Assembly: GCF_023822005.2 (NCBI RefSeq)
Contig: NZ_CP098806.1
Coordinates: forward strand, 5,826,501-5,890,500
Direction: 5' to 3'
From: Dyadobacter fanqingshengii
GTDB taxonomy: Bacteria > Bacteroidota > Bacteroidia > Cytophagales > Spirosomataceae
Length of the DNA stretch: 64,000 bases
Below, piece after piece: positions 53,203-60,700 of this stretch (position 1 is its first letter; each line of letters opens with the position of its first letter). A program made the translations under genes and the position numbers. The notes beneath the pieces were generated by a model that was not told the origin of the DNA, made no database searches, and worked only from the letters and a program-made list of their open reading frames with translations.

Positions 53203-53760
53203 ATGGAAACGAAAGAAGAGATTTTAAGGATTATAGATGTACTCAACGACACCTACGAAAGTGAAGAGGCCTGGTATGGCCCATCCGTTGTGGAAGCTTT
53301 GCGAGACGTTACGCCGAAAATGGCAGAAGTAAGGTTAAGTACCAACACACACTCAATCGCGGAGATCGTTTATCACATGACCACATGGCGGATCTTTGCC
53401 GTACGCAAAATTCAGGGAGATGCTGAATTTGACATTAAAACACTGGATAAGGACTGGAAAAAATTCCCTTTGGTGGATGAGTTTGAATGGGAAGCCATTC
53501 AAATGGAGTTAAGCCTTTCGCAGGAGGAATTGGTTTCGGAGCTCGAAAAAATTGAAAGCGACAGTTTCCTGGAAGAATTTGTGCCGGGCCGGGATTACAG
53601 TTATTATACATTGATACACGGAGTTATCCAGCACGACGTTTACCATGCAGGACAAATCGGGCTGATCAAAAAAGCAGTAAAGGGAATGCGTCTGGAAGAG
53701 GATGATTATGGCGCATTTGACGACCGTGCCGATCTGGATAACGGAACTGACTATTACTGA
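53203..53760 (+). CDS. DinB-family four-helix-bundle protein
   Basis: The 185-residue protein has the DinB/YfiT-like metal-binding pattern: a histidine in NTHSIAEIVYHMTTW (His50/His58) and two more in LIHGVIQHDVYHAGQIGLIKK (near 140-150), which form a three-histidine metal site in the family. Members are often bacillithiol- or mycothiol-dependent transferases or have unknown roles; this one cannot be assigned. The C-terminus is acidic. The 188-base gap upstream is AT-rich and contains no other gene. A terminator-like hairpin follows 128 bases after its stop. Confidence 0.88.
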   Translation: METKEEILRIIDVLNDTYESEEAWYGPSVVEALRDVTPKMAEVRLSTNTHSIAEIVYHMTTWRIFAVRKIQGDAEFDIKTLDKDWKKFPLVDEFEWEAIQMELSLSQEELVSELEKIESDSFLEEFVPGRDYSYYTLIHGVIQHDVYHAGQIGLIKKAVKGMRLEEDDYGAFDDRADLDNGTDYY

Positions 53761-53837
53761 AATACTTATATTTAATTTCGTGTAAATGGCAACTTGCCTA
53801 TGTTTTATAATTAATAATTTATATTTTGCATTATAAT

Positions 53838-53924
53838 AGAACGAAGTTGTAGATAGTTGCATACGTTCTAATGGTGTGGATATAGACAAAAAGGCTGCCC
53901 GATATTTTCGGACAGCCTTTTTTT
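53838..53924 (+). ncRNA. Possible small RNA upstream of the two-component system
   Basis: The 217-base gap between dinB and the response regulator contains TATTTTGCA (53822-53830, promoter-like), then a stem-loop with arms TAGAACG (53837-53843) and CGTTCTA (53864-53870), then a strong terminator. No ORF is present. It could be a discrete small RNA or simply the dinB 3' untranslated region. A related 12-base string (TTTGCATTATAA) occurs again after the histidine kinase gene. Confidence 0.25.
53888..53924 (+). terminator. Intrinsic terminator upstream of the response regulator
   Basis: AAAAAGGCTG (53888-53897) pairs with CAGCCTTTTT (53913-53922), with inner CCGA/TCGG pairing, followed by further T residues. 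Confidence 0.92.
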
Positions 53925-53977
53925 AAAGAGAAAATCTGTGCAACATTTGGCAAAATAAAATTGCTCACCACGCATAT

Positions 53978-54655
53978 ATGAAAATTTTAATCGTCGAAGA
54001 TGAACCCAAGCTGGCAGGTTTCCTGAAACGGGGCCTGGAAGAACAATCCTGGGAAGTAGAATTGGCATATGATGGGCAGGTAGGGAAAAAGATGGCGTCA
54101 AATTATCGTTTTGATGTTATCATTCTCGATGTAAACCTGCCTTTACTGAATGGATACGACCTCGCCCGCCAGCTCCGTCACGACGGCCTCGCAACGCCAA
54201 TCCTGTTTTTAACGGCTCTGGGAACCATTGATGACAAGCTGGACGGTTTTGAAGCCGGGGGAGATGATTATCTGGTTAAACCGTTCGAATTCAGGGAATT
54301 AATAGCTCGAATTAAAGTTTTATCACAAAGAAACAGCAACCGGGAGCAATCCAATCAGATTCTAAGCCTGGCCGATCTCGAACTTAATCTGGACGAGAAG
54401 GTGGCACGCCGCGGAGGAAACCGCATTGACCTCACTGCCAAAGAATTTGCTTTACTCGAATACCTCATGCGTAACAAAGGCCGCGTGGTGTCGCGTGTAG
54501 ACATTGCCGAACAGGTTTGGGATATCCGCTTTGATACAGGCACCAATGTGATTGATGTTTACATTAATTTTCTCAGAAAAAAAGTGGACAAAGATTATCC
54601 TGCTAAGCTGATCCACACCGTCGTAGGTATGGGTTATATTTTTAAGGAAGAATGA
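53978..54655 (+). CDS. OmpR/PhoB-family response regulator
   Basis: The 225-residue protein has a receiver domain (about 1-115) with the acidic pocket Asp8/Glu9, phospho-acceptor Asp51 (IILDVNLP), and Lys101 (YLVKPFEF). A winged-helix DNA-binding domain (about 130-225) follows, with the strand-helix pattern LTAKEFALLEYLMRNKGRVVSR and VIDVYINFLRKKVD. It is activated by phosphorylation from the downstream histidine kinase, whose gene overlaps its stop by 4 bases. Target genes are unknown; the flanking dinB and mscS genes are candidates by position only. Confidence 0.95.
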   Translation: MKILIVEDEPKLAGFLKRGLEEQSWEVELAYDGQVGKKMASNYRFDVIILDVNLPLLNGYDLARQLRHDGLATPILFLTALGTIDDKLDGFEAGGDDYLVKPFEFRELIARIKVLSQRNSNREQSNQILSLADLELNLDEKVARRGGNRIDLTAKEFALLEYLMRNKGRVVSRVDIAEQVWDIRFDTGTNVIDVYINFLRKKVDKDYPAKLIHTVVGMGYIFKEE

Positions 54656-56022
54656 ATATTAAGTCCCGCCTGACATTGCTTTTTACCATGCTGGTGGGAT
54701 CCATCATGGCCTTATTTTGTCTTTCCGTTTACTATTTCTACGATCAATACAGGGAGAAACAGTTCTATTCTTTCCTGAACGAACGCGCGCAGACCATCGC
54801 CCAGTTGGTTGAAGCCAGTCAGGACATCAGCAAAGCAGACATTGAAAAGATTGAAAAAGAGAACAATACCATTTTTCTCAACGAAGAAATCACGATCTAC
54901 GACGGCGCAGATTCACTGATATTCACGGGTGGGAACGAGAAGTTTACTCTTTCCAAAACCATATTAGCAGAGGCGCGGGCAGGACGGGAAATTCGCACGA
55001 AGCATGATAAGAAGGAAGCGATTATCATTCGTCACGTCTTGCAGGACCATAGGAAACCCTGGGTCGTAATGGCGGTTGCCAATGATGTGCCCGGCATGAA
55101 CCAGTTAAAGCGGCTCCGCGAAATCCTGGTGATCGGATGGCTGTTATCACTCGTTTTAGTAGGCGTGGCCGGCTGGCAATTTGCCAATGATGCCATTAAG
55201 CCAGTTTCCGACATCATTTCGCAGGTGAACAACATTTCGGCTGGAAACTTGCATGAAAAAGTGACCGTAGGGCGCGAAAAAGATGAGCTGGCAGCGCTTG
55301 CGCAAACATTTAATCAAATGCTTGGCCGCCTCGAAATAGCATTTATAGCACAAAAAAACTTCGTCTCCCACGCATCGCACGAGCTGCGCACGCCCCTCGC
55401 ACTCATCATGAGCGAAGCGGAGTTGAGCCTGATGAAGGAGCGCGCCAGCGAAGAATACAAAGTGGCATTGAAAGGGATCTGGTCGGAGGCGAAAGAGATG
55501 AATGAACTGGTGAGCAGATTGCTGGAGCTGGCCCGAACAGAAGAACACGCATTCAAGGTTACATTCTCAAAGATCCGGGTGGATGAGGTGCTCTGGCAGG
55601 CGAAAGCGTCTGTGCAGCAGAAAAATCCGGGCTATGAGGTGCACATTCATTACGATAAGATCCCCGAGGATGAGGAGCAGTTGAAGCGATATGGTGACGA
55701 AAGCCTCCTGAAAACGGCCTTTATGAACCTCATGGACAACGCTTGCAAATATTCCAATAACAAAACTGTCAATGTCTTTCTGGAAATTCAGAAGGACCTG
55801 ATCAAGATAAATTTTAAAGACGTCGGGATTGGCATTGCTTCCGATGAACTGCCCTACATTTTCGACACCTTTTACAGGAGTGCTACCACGATCAGCAAAG
55901 CAGGTTATGGCATAGGACTGGCATTAACCAAGCGCATTATCAACATGCAGGGCGCCAGCATTGAAGTGGAGTCGGAGCTGGGTTCGGGAACTACATTTAT
56001 ACTTAAATTTCCTCCGTTTTAA
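54652..56022 (+). CDS. Membrane sensor histidine kinase
   Basis: This 456-residue kinase has a first transmembrane helix near the N-terminus (LLFTMLVGSIMALFCLSVYYF), a periplasmic sensor of about 130 residues, and a second helix (ILVIGWLLSLVLVGVAGWQF). A HAMP domain (IKPVSDIISQVNNISAGNLHEKV) leads to the dimerisation box with the phospho-histidine in SHASHELRTPLAL (about residue 243). The ATPase domain has N box LMDNACKYS and G boxes DVGIGI, GYGIGLAL and GSGTTF. It overlaps the response regulator gene by 4 bases. The stimulus is not evident. Confidence 0.95.
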   Translation: MNIKSRLTLLFTMLVGSIMALFCLSVYYFYDQYREKQFYSFLNERAQTIAQLVEASQDISKADIEKIEKENNTIFLNEEITIYDGADSLIFTGGNEKFTLSKTILAEARAGREIRTKHDKKEAIIIRHVLQDHRKPWVVMAVANDVPGMNQLKRLREILVIGWLLSLVLVGVAGWQFANDAIKPVSDIISQVNNISAGNLHEKVTVGREKDELAALAQTFNQMLGRLEIAFIAQKNFVSHASHELRTPLALIMSEAELSLMKERASEEYKVALKGIWSEAKEMNELVSRLLELARTEEHAFKVTFSKIRVDEVLWQAKASVQQKNPGYEVHIHYDKIPEDEEQLKRYGDESLLKTAFMNLMDNACKYSNNKTVNVFLEIQKDLIKINFKDVGIGIASDELPYIFDTFYRSATTISKAGYGIGLALTKRIINMQGASIEVESELGSGTTFILKFPPF

Positions 56023-56070
56023 CGCTCTTTTAATTCGGTGTTAATGTGCATTTAACAACCTGAAATGTCA

Positions 56071-56181
56071 TTTGCATTATAACATGCAATTGGCTATTCC
56101 GCGCAGTGTTAAACTTTAAATTGAGTTAGGTGAGTAGTAGGAAAAGAATGGCCTCCGAATATTTCGGGGGCCAGTTTTTTT
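56071..56181 (+). ncRNA. Possible small RNA or structured 3' UTR after the histidine kinase
   Basis: The 157-base gap starts TTTGCATTATAA (56071-56082), identical to a 12-mer at 53825-53836. This forms part of a hairpin, TTGCAT/ATGCAA (56072-56077 and 56084-56089). A terminator follows. No ORF is present. As with the first copy, an independent RNA is only one reading; an untranslated kinase mRNA tail is equally possible. Confidence 0.22.
56150..56181 (+). terminator. Intrinsic terminator between the kinase and mscS genes
   Basis: GGCCTCCGAA (56150-56159) pairs with TTCGGGGGCC (56163-56172), one T-G pair, followed by AG and seven T residues. In the other direction the hairpin directly follows the mscS stop, so it may serve both genes. 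Confidence 0.9.
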
Positions 56182-57268
56182 ATATACGATGCTCACTATC
56201 AGGCAGCACACTTTCCTGTTTTTTTACTTCCTCAATGCGGAAGCTCGGCAGCGCTTCGGGATATTCCTGCGAAATAAATTCTATCATTTTTTCGCGGACA
56301 TAGCATCGCAGATCAAACGTCTCAGAAGAATTTCTGGCCGACATTAAGGTCCTGATGGTCATGAGTTGTCCTTGGGTATCAGTCACTTGCAATGCCCATG
56401 ATTTGCCGTCCCAGAGCGGTGTCGTATCGAGAATTTCTTTCAACTTTTCTCTGAGTCGGGAAACCGGCGTTAAATAATTGAGCTGGAAAAAGGCAGTGCC
56501 GATGAGCGCACTGTCGTTACGTGTCCAGTTCTGGAAAGGTGTTTCAATGAAATACGTGATCGGAAGCACGATCCTGCGCAGGTCCCAAATATTGACGACC
56601 ACGTAAGTCAGGTTAATTTCCTCAATGCGTCCCCATTCGCCCTCCACGATCACGACATCGTCAATTTTAATGGGTTGTGTAAAAGCGATCTGAATGCCGG
56701 CCATGAGATTGGCCAGGGATTTTTGGGCAGCAAAACCGATAATTACACTAAAAATTCCCGCAGATGTCAGGATACCGACACCATATTGCCGTACACTTTC
56801 AAAACTCAGCAGCAAAATCGAAATCCCAATGGTAATGATTAAAATGATCACCATTCTTTTCACAAACTTGATCTTGGTGAACAAGCGCCGCGCCTGATTG
56901 TTGTCCGGCGTGTTGAAGTCCAGCTGATCGATCAGCACCTTCTCAAAGATTATGACAATGCGCGTCATCAACCACGTGGTAACCGCGATAAGCAGCACTT
57001 TGCTGATCGTAAATGTCCAGTAGTAATCCTGATGGGTTAAAGAATAAGTTTTAAGTGCGGCGGTGACTAATACAAGCGGGATGAAGAAATATAAAACGCT
57101 CGTCAGGTTTTCACTTACGGCCTTAACTGCCCGCCATTCCTTTTTTGCAGCTGTAATCTTAATAATATTAATAACTATTGCACTGATTATCAGACCGATT
57201 ATCGTCGCCGGCAGCACTATGAGCCACGGCGAGTTCCGATAATCGAGCATGTTAAAAAAATCGTTCAT
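56180..57268 (-). CDS. Small-conductance mechanosensitive channel (MscS family)
   Basis: The 362-residue protein has about five hydrophobic segments followed by the MscS pore helix and beta domain: GVGILTSAGIFSVIIGFAAQKSLANLMAGIQIAFTQPIKI, then DDVVIVEGEWGRIEEINLTYVVVNIWDLRRIVLPITYF. The Gly/Ala-rich pore helix and the beta-domain signature are intact. It would release solutes on osmotic downshift. The gene starts 4 bases after the DUF1460 gene ends, so the two are probably one transcript. Confidence 0.94.
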   Translation of the reverse strand: MNDFFNMLDYRNSPWLIVLPATIIGLIISAIVINIIKITAAKKEWRAVKAVSENLTSVLYFFIPLVLVTAALKTYSLTHQDYYWTFTISKVLLIAVTTWLMTRIVIIFEKVLIDQLDFNTPDNNQARRLFTKIKFVKRMVIILIITIGISILLLSFESVRQYGVGILTSAGIFSVIIGFAAQKSLANLMAGIQIAFTQPIKIDDVVIVEGEWGRIEEINLTYVVVNIWDLRRIVLPITYFIETPFQNWTRNDSALIGTAFFQLNYLTPVSRLREKLKEILDTTPLWDGKSWALQVTDTQGQLMTIRTLMSARNSSETFDLRCYVREKMIEFISQEYPEALPSFRIEEVKKQESVLPDSEHRI

Positions 57269-57272
57269 TGGA

Positions 57273-58091
57273 TCAGATATCGTTGAGCCGCGCCACGATC
57301 ATTCCCGTATGTTTCGGGACCGAGGCCACGTATTCAGCCAGCGGAACACTGGTCATAATCACCTTTTTACCTGTCAGAGAGGCATGGATCAGGTAAGCGC
57401 GGCTGCCTACTTTGGAAATAATGCCCATATGGTTAACGTCCAGCCCTTCTACCGAAGACGTAAAAGCTACAATGTCGCCGTCGTGCAGCATGGGTTCGGC
57501 TTTTTGAATCCCAGACTTTGGAATGTAACTATGCTCCCTCACATTGATCTGGCCTTCCTGCTCGCGCACTTTTTCCCAAACCGCCGTTTCTGCCATCGAT
57601 GGATACAAATTAGCATGGTTGGACATAAAATTAATCTCCTTCTTATAAGGAACGCCGCCCACTTTGGCCGTAATATTTTCCAGCCGACCGCGTTTTTCAT
57701 TTTCATACATCCAATCGAGCACATAATGCAGCCGCGAAGGATATCCGTCAATGATTCCTTCACGGTAACGCAGCTTGGTAAGTTCGTTTTTGAAGCCTTC
57801 GTATGTTGGATTTTCTGTTTTGGCAACCGCCAGTGCCACCGAACTTTCCACGAGTGTAGTGCAATCCAGTCCGTCAAATTTACAAACGAGTCGTTCTGTC
57901 GGATTTCCTTCCAATGTTCCGGCTACATAAGGCGTCCCCAAAAACGATTCCCCCATGCGCAAAACCTGCGTCCCGATATCCCTGCTCTCCGGTAAATCCA
58001 TTTTTTGTGCAAAAACCTTTTGAACCGCCAACTGTGCAAATGACACGGTCGACGACAGGAGAAAAATGGATAGAACTATAACTCTGATCAT
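57273..58091 (-). CDS. DUF1460 amidase-like exported protein
   Basis: The 272-residue precursor has a signal peptide (VIVLSIFLLSSTVSFAQ). It shows an NlpC/P60-like fold of the DUF1460 type, with the probable nucleophile cysteine in FDGLDCTTLVESSVAL (about residue 77) and the catalytic histidine in VNHMGIISKVGSRAYLIHAS (about 215-235). DUF1460 members include N-acetylmuramoyl-L-alanine amidases acting on cell-wall fragments, so a periplasmic role in peptidoglycan turnover is likely. It sits between an amylase gene and mscS on the same strand, with short gaps and no obvious functional link. Confidence 0.87.
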   Translation of the reverse strand: MIRVIVLSIFLLSSTVSFAQLAVQKVFAQKMDLPESRDIGTQVLRMGESFLGTPYVAGTLEGNPTERLVCKFDGLDCTTLVESSVALAVAKTENPTYEGFKNELTKLRYREGIIDGYPSRLHYVLDWMYENEKRGRLENITAKVGGVPYKKEINFMSNHANLYPSMAETAVWEKVREQEGQINVREHSYIPKSGIQKAEPMLHDGDIVAFTSSVEGLDVNHMGIISKVGSRAYLIHASLTGKKVIMTSVPLAEYVASVPKHTGMIVARLNDI

Positions 58092-58144
58092 GCTGAAATT
58101 TCCTTTTTTGCGTAAAGTTGCGTTTTATTTGACTCTTATCATGC

Positions 58145-59884
58145 TTATTTTGCCTCAATTTCGAAGACTGACACGGAGTTGGGCAACAGTCCGACCTGAA
58201 CACCGGTCGACGTGATTTCGTTGGTCCGTAAGCTTGGCGAGGGCAAAAACGAAGGGAAAACCGGTTTCAATCTGTAAGCTGCTGTGTTACCAAGCTTTAA
58301 AAAGTTTGCCCAGGCGTCCTGCGGGATTTTTATGGATGTTTCAACGGTTTTTTCTTTGTCAAAATTATAAATAAAGAGAAGTTTTTGATTATCAGTAAAT
58401 CGCAAATAACTGTATTGCAGTCGTTTATCGTAATTTTGCGACTGCCCGTCCACATTCACATATTGCAGGTCATAAAATGAGCCGGCATAAACGGCTTCAT
58501 TTTCACGCACAAAACGGTTTAATGTTTCATAAAAAGCGCGCAACTTCTTTTGGTCTGCATTCAGCTTTTCAAGATCAAACTTCCCGCCATTCACCCACTG
58601 CTGAAATTCTGTGACGCCCCAATAGTCAAATATCGTGGTCCGGCCGTCTTCTCCTTGAAAACCTTCTGCTTCCACTGGATTAACGCCCAGTTCCTGACCA
58701 AAATAAATCATGAGCGGGCCCGTATGCAATGTTGCACTCAATGTCATTGCCGGGACCGCAGCCCAGGGATCGCCCGCAAAATAGCGGGATGCAATGCGTT
58801 GTTCATCATGGTTTTCGAGAAACCGGAGCATATTTTCACTGATATCGCCCGATTCCTGCTGCCAGATCCTGGTAATGTTCTCAACGGTTCCGTTTCCTTC
58901 AATCAGGCTCCGCAGCGTGTTGTACAAGCCTACCTTATCATACAGGTAATCAAACTTGCCTGTTTTGATATAGTGGTGATATTCAGCCGGGTTATAAATT
59001 TCAGCAATGAATATAACGCTCTCTTTCAGCTTTTTAATCTCAGGAATAACCCAGGCCCAAAATTCCGCAGGCACCATTTCGGCCATATCGCACCGAAAGC
59101 CATCCACCCCTTTTTCGGTCCAGAAACGGAGGATATCATACATTTTCAACCAGGTGGACGGGATCGGATCAAAATAGCGTAAGCCGCCATTTTGATAATC
59201 CACACCATAATTCAGCTTAATGGTCTCATACCAGTCATATTGGCTCGGCTGCGCCTGGAAAACGTCATTGCCCGTTGCTTTGGCCGGTCTTTCGTGATAA
59301 GGTGCCGTAATGTCAACAGGCGGCTTATGTCCTTCGGGAACTACAAAATCGTGGTTCGGGATGTAGTAAAAATTGTTTTCGGGCCTGAAACTAACCGTGG
59401 TATCGTCATCTTCGCCAAAATCCTTGACTCCCAAAGCCCTGACATTCGAATGATATTGACGCGCAACGTGGTTTGGAATAAAATCAATGATCACTTTCAA
59501 ATCCTGCCCATGCGTTCGTGTAACGAGTCGCTCAAACTCCTCCATCCGCTTGTTAACGTCCACTGCCAGGTCCGGATCTACATCATAATAATCTTTCACG
59601 GCGTAGGGAGAACCCGCTTTGCCCTTGACGATCAGCGGATGATCGGCATTTATTCCAAATTCACTGTAATCCGTCAATGTTGCGTGTTCCAGGACGCCGG
59701 TGTACCAAACGTGCGTGATGCCGAAATCTTTCAGCGCGATGAGCGCTGTTTCGGTAATATCATTAAATTTTCCGCAGCCATTTTCCTCCATGGAGCCGTA
59801 AAATTTGTTGGTCGCGCACTGGTTCCCGAACAAGCGGGTAAACACCTGATATACTATGAACTTATCCTTGTTAACTACGGGCAT
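58145..59884 (-). CDS. GH13-family alpha-amylase-like enzyme
   Basis: The 579-residue protein is a GH13 (beta/alpha)8 enzyme. It has the conserved regions VIIDFIPNHVARQ, the nucleophile aspartate in GFRCDMAEM (about 265), the acid/base glutamate in IFIAEIYNP (about 293) and the transition-state aspartate in ENHDEQRIA (about 359). A C-terminal beta-sandwich follows. No signal peptide is seen, so it probably works on maltodextrins in the cytoplasm. It is divergent from the pgmB-GH65 pair across 121 bases. Specificity (amylase, neopullulanase or glucosidase) is not decided by the motifs. Confidence 0.92.
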   Translation of the reverse strand: MPVVNKDKFIVYQVFTRLFGNQCATNKFYGSMEENGCGKFNDITETALIALKDFGITHVWYTGVLEHATLTDYSEFGINADHPLIVKGKAGSPYAVKDYYDVDPDLAVDVNKRMEEFERLVTRTHGQDLKVIIDFIPNHVARQYHSNVRALGVKDFGEDDDTTVSFRPENNFYYIPNHDFVVPEGHKPPVDITAPYHERPAKATGNDVFQAQPSQYDWYETIKLNYGVDYQNGGLRYFDPIPSTWLKMYDILRFWTEKGVDGFRCDMAEMVPAEFWAWVIPEIKKLKESVIFIAEIYNPAEYHHYIKTGKFDYLYDKVGLYNTLRSLIEGNGTVENITRIWQQESGDISENMLRFLENHDEQRIASRYFAGDPWAAVPAMTLSATLHTGPLMIYFGQELGVNPVEAEGFQGEDGRTTIFDYWGVTEFQQWVNGGKFDLEKLNADQKKLRAFYETLNRFVRENEAVYAGSFYDLQYVNVDGQSQNYDKRLQYSYLRFTDNQKLLFIYNFDKEKTVETSIKIPQDAWANFLKLGNTAAYRLKPVFPSFLPSPSLRTNEITSTGVQVGLLPNSVSVFEIEAK

Positions 59885-60005
59885 ATCAAGTTGAATTATT
59901 TATAAAAATCATTTCGCCAAACCCCTCCCGGCGCGTTCTGAGACGGCTTGCGGGGATGAGCTTGGAAAATTTTACTATTTTGCAAGATATTAAATTTGAA
60001 ATAAT

Positions 60006-60662
60006 ATGCCCTCAATAGAAGCGTGCCTTTTTGATCTGGACGGCGTAATTGTTGACACGGCCAAATACCATTACATTGCATGGCGGCAACTGGCCAATGA
60101 TCTCGGGTTCGATCTCACCCACGCTCAAAATGAACTTTTGAAAGGCATCAGCAGGATGGAATCGCTTGAAATTATCCTGGCCATTGGTGGCGTAAAACTT
60201 ACAGATGAAGAGAAATTGCAACGAGCCACGGAGAAAAACAGCCGTTATCTCGCATTATGCATGCAAATGACGCCCGCGGACACGCTTCCGGGCGTCCGCG
60301 CGTTTTTGGATGAGCTTAAAAAAGGAGGAATAAAGATCGGGTTAGGCTCGGCCAGTAAAAATGCCAAAGTTATTCTGGAGCGCATTGATATGCTTTCCTA
60401 TTTTGAAACCATTGTCGACGGAAATCGCATTACCATTGGCAAACCGGATCCCCAGGTATTTTTGATGGGGGCGGCAGACCTAGCTGCGTTACCGGCGCAA
60501 TGTGTTGTATTTGAAGACGCCCTGGCCGGGATCCAATCGGCGAAAGCGGCAGGAATGCTGGCTGTTGGAATAGGGGAGAAGGCTGTTTTGACCCAGGCAG
60601 ACATTGTTATCCCGGGCTTTGCAGATTTCCATTTCCAGGATATGGAAGCGGCTTTTGCGTAG
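60006..60662 (+). CDS. pgmB: Beta-phosphoglucomutase
   Basis: This 218-residue HAD enzyme interconverts beta-glucose-1-phosphate and glucose-6-phosphate. It shows the nucleophile and acid/base aspartates in FDLDGVIVDTAKYHYIAW (Asp10 and Asp12), the cap-domain GISRMESLEIIL, GLGSASKNAKVIL, and DGNRITIGKPDPQVFL with VVFEDALAGIQSAKAAG. The partner GH65 gene follows after 38 bases and would supply beta-glucose-1-phosphate. TAAATTTG at 59991-59998 lies 8 bases before the ATG and might be a -7 element giving a nearly leaderless mRNA. Confidence 0.95.
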   Translation: MPSIEACLFDLDGVIVDTAKYHYIAWRQLANDLGFDLTHAQNELLKGISRMESLEIILAIGGVKLTDEEKLQRATEKNSRYLALCMQMTPADTLPGVRAFLDELKKGGIKIGLGSASKNAKVILERIDMLSYFETIVDGNRITIGKPDPQVFLMGAADLAALPAQCVVFEDALAGIQSAKAAGMLAVGIGEKAVLTQADIVIPGFADFHFQDMEAAFA

Positions 60663-60700
60663 TCCGCACTTGTTTATTTTACTAATACACATTACCCTGC

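Noticed and set aside
57249-57995. Plus-strand 248-codon ORF opposite the DUF1460 gene
   Set aside because: It is an antisense shadow with His/Arg/Phe-rich composition and no recognisable fold; the minus-strand gene has a signal peptide and catalytic motifs.
58550-59905. Two plus-strand ORFs (210 and 237 codons) opposite the amylase gene
   Set aside because: Both are antisense to a complete GH13 enzyme and show no protein-like pattern.
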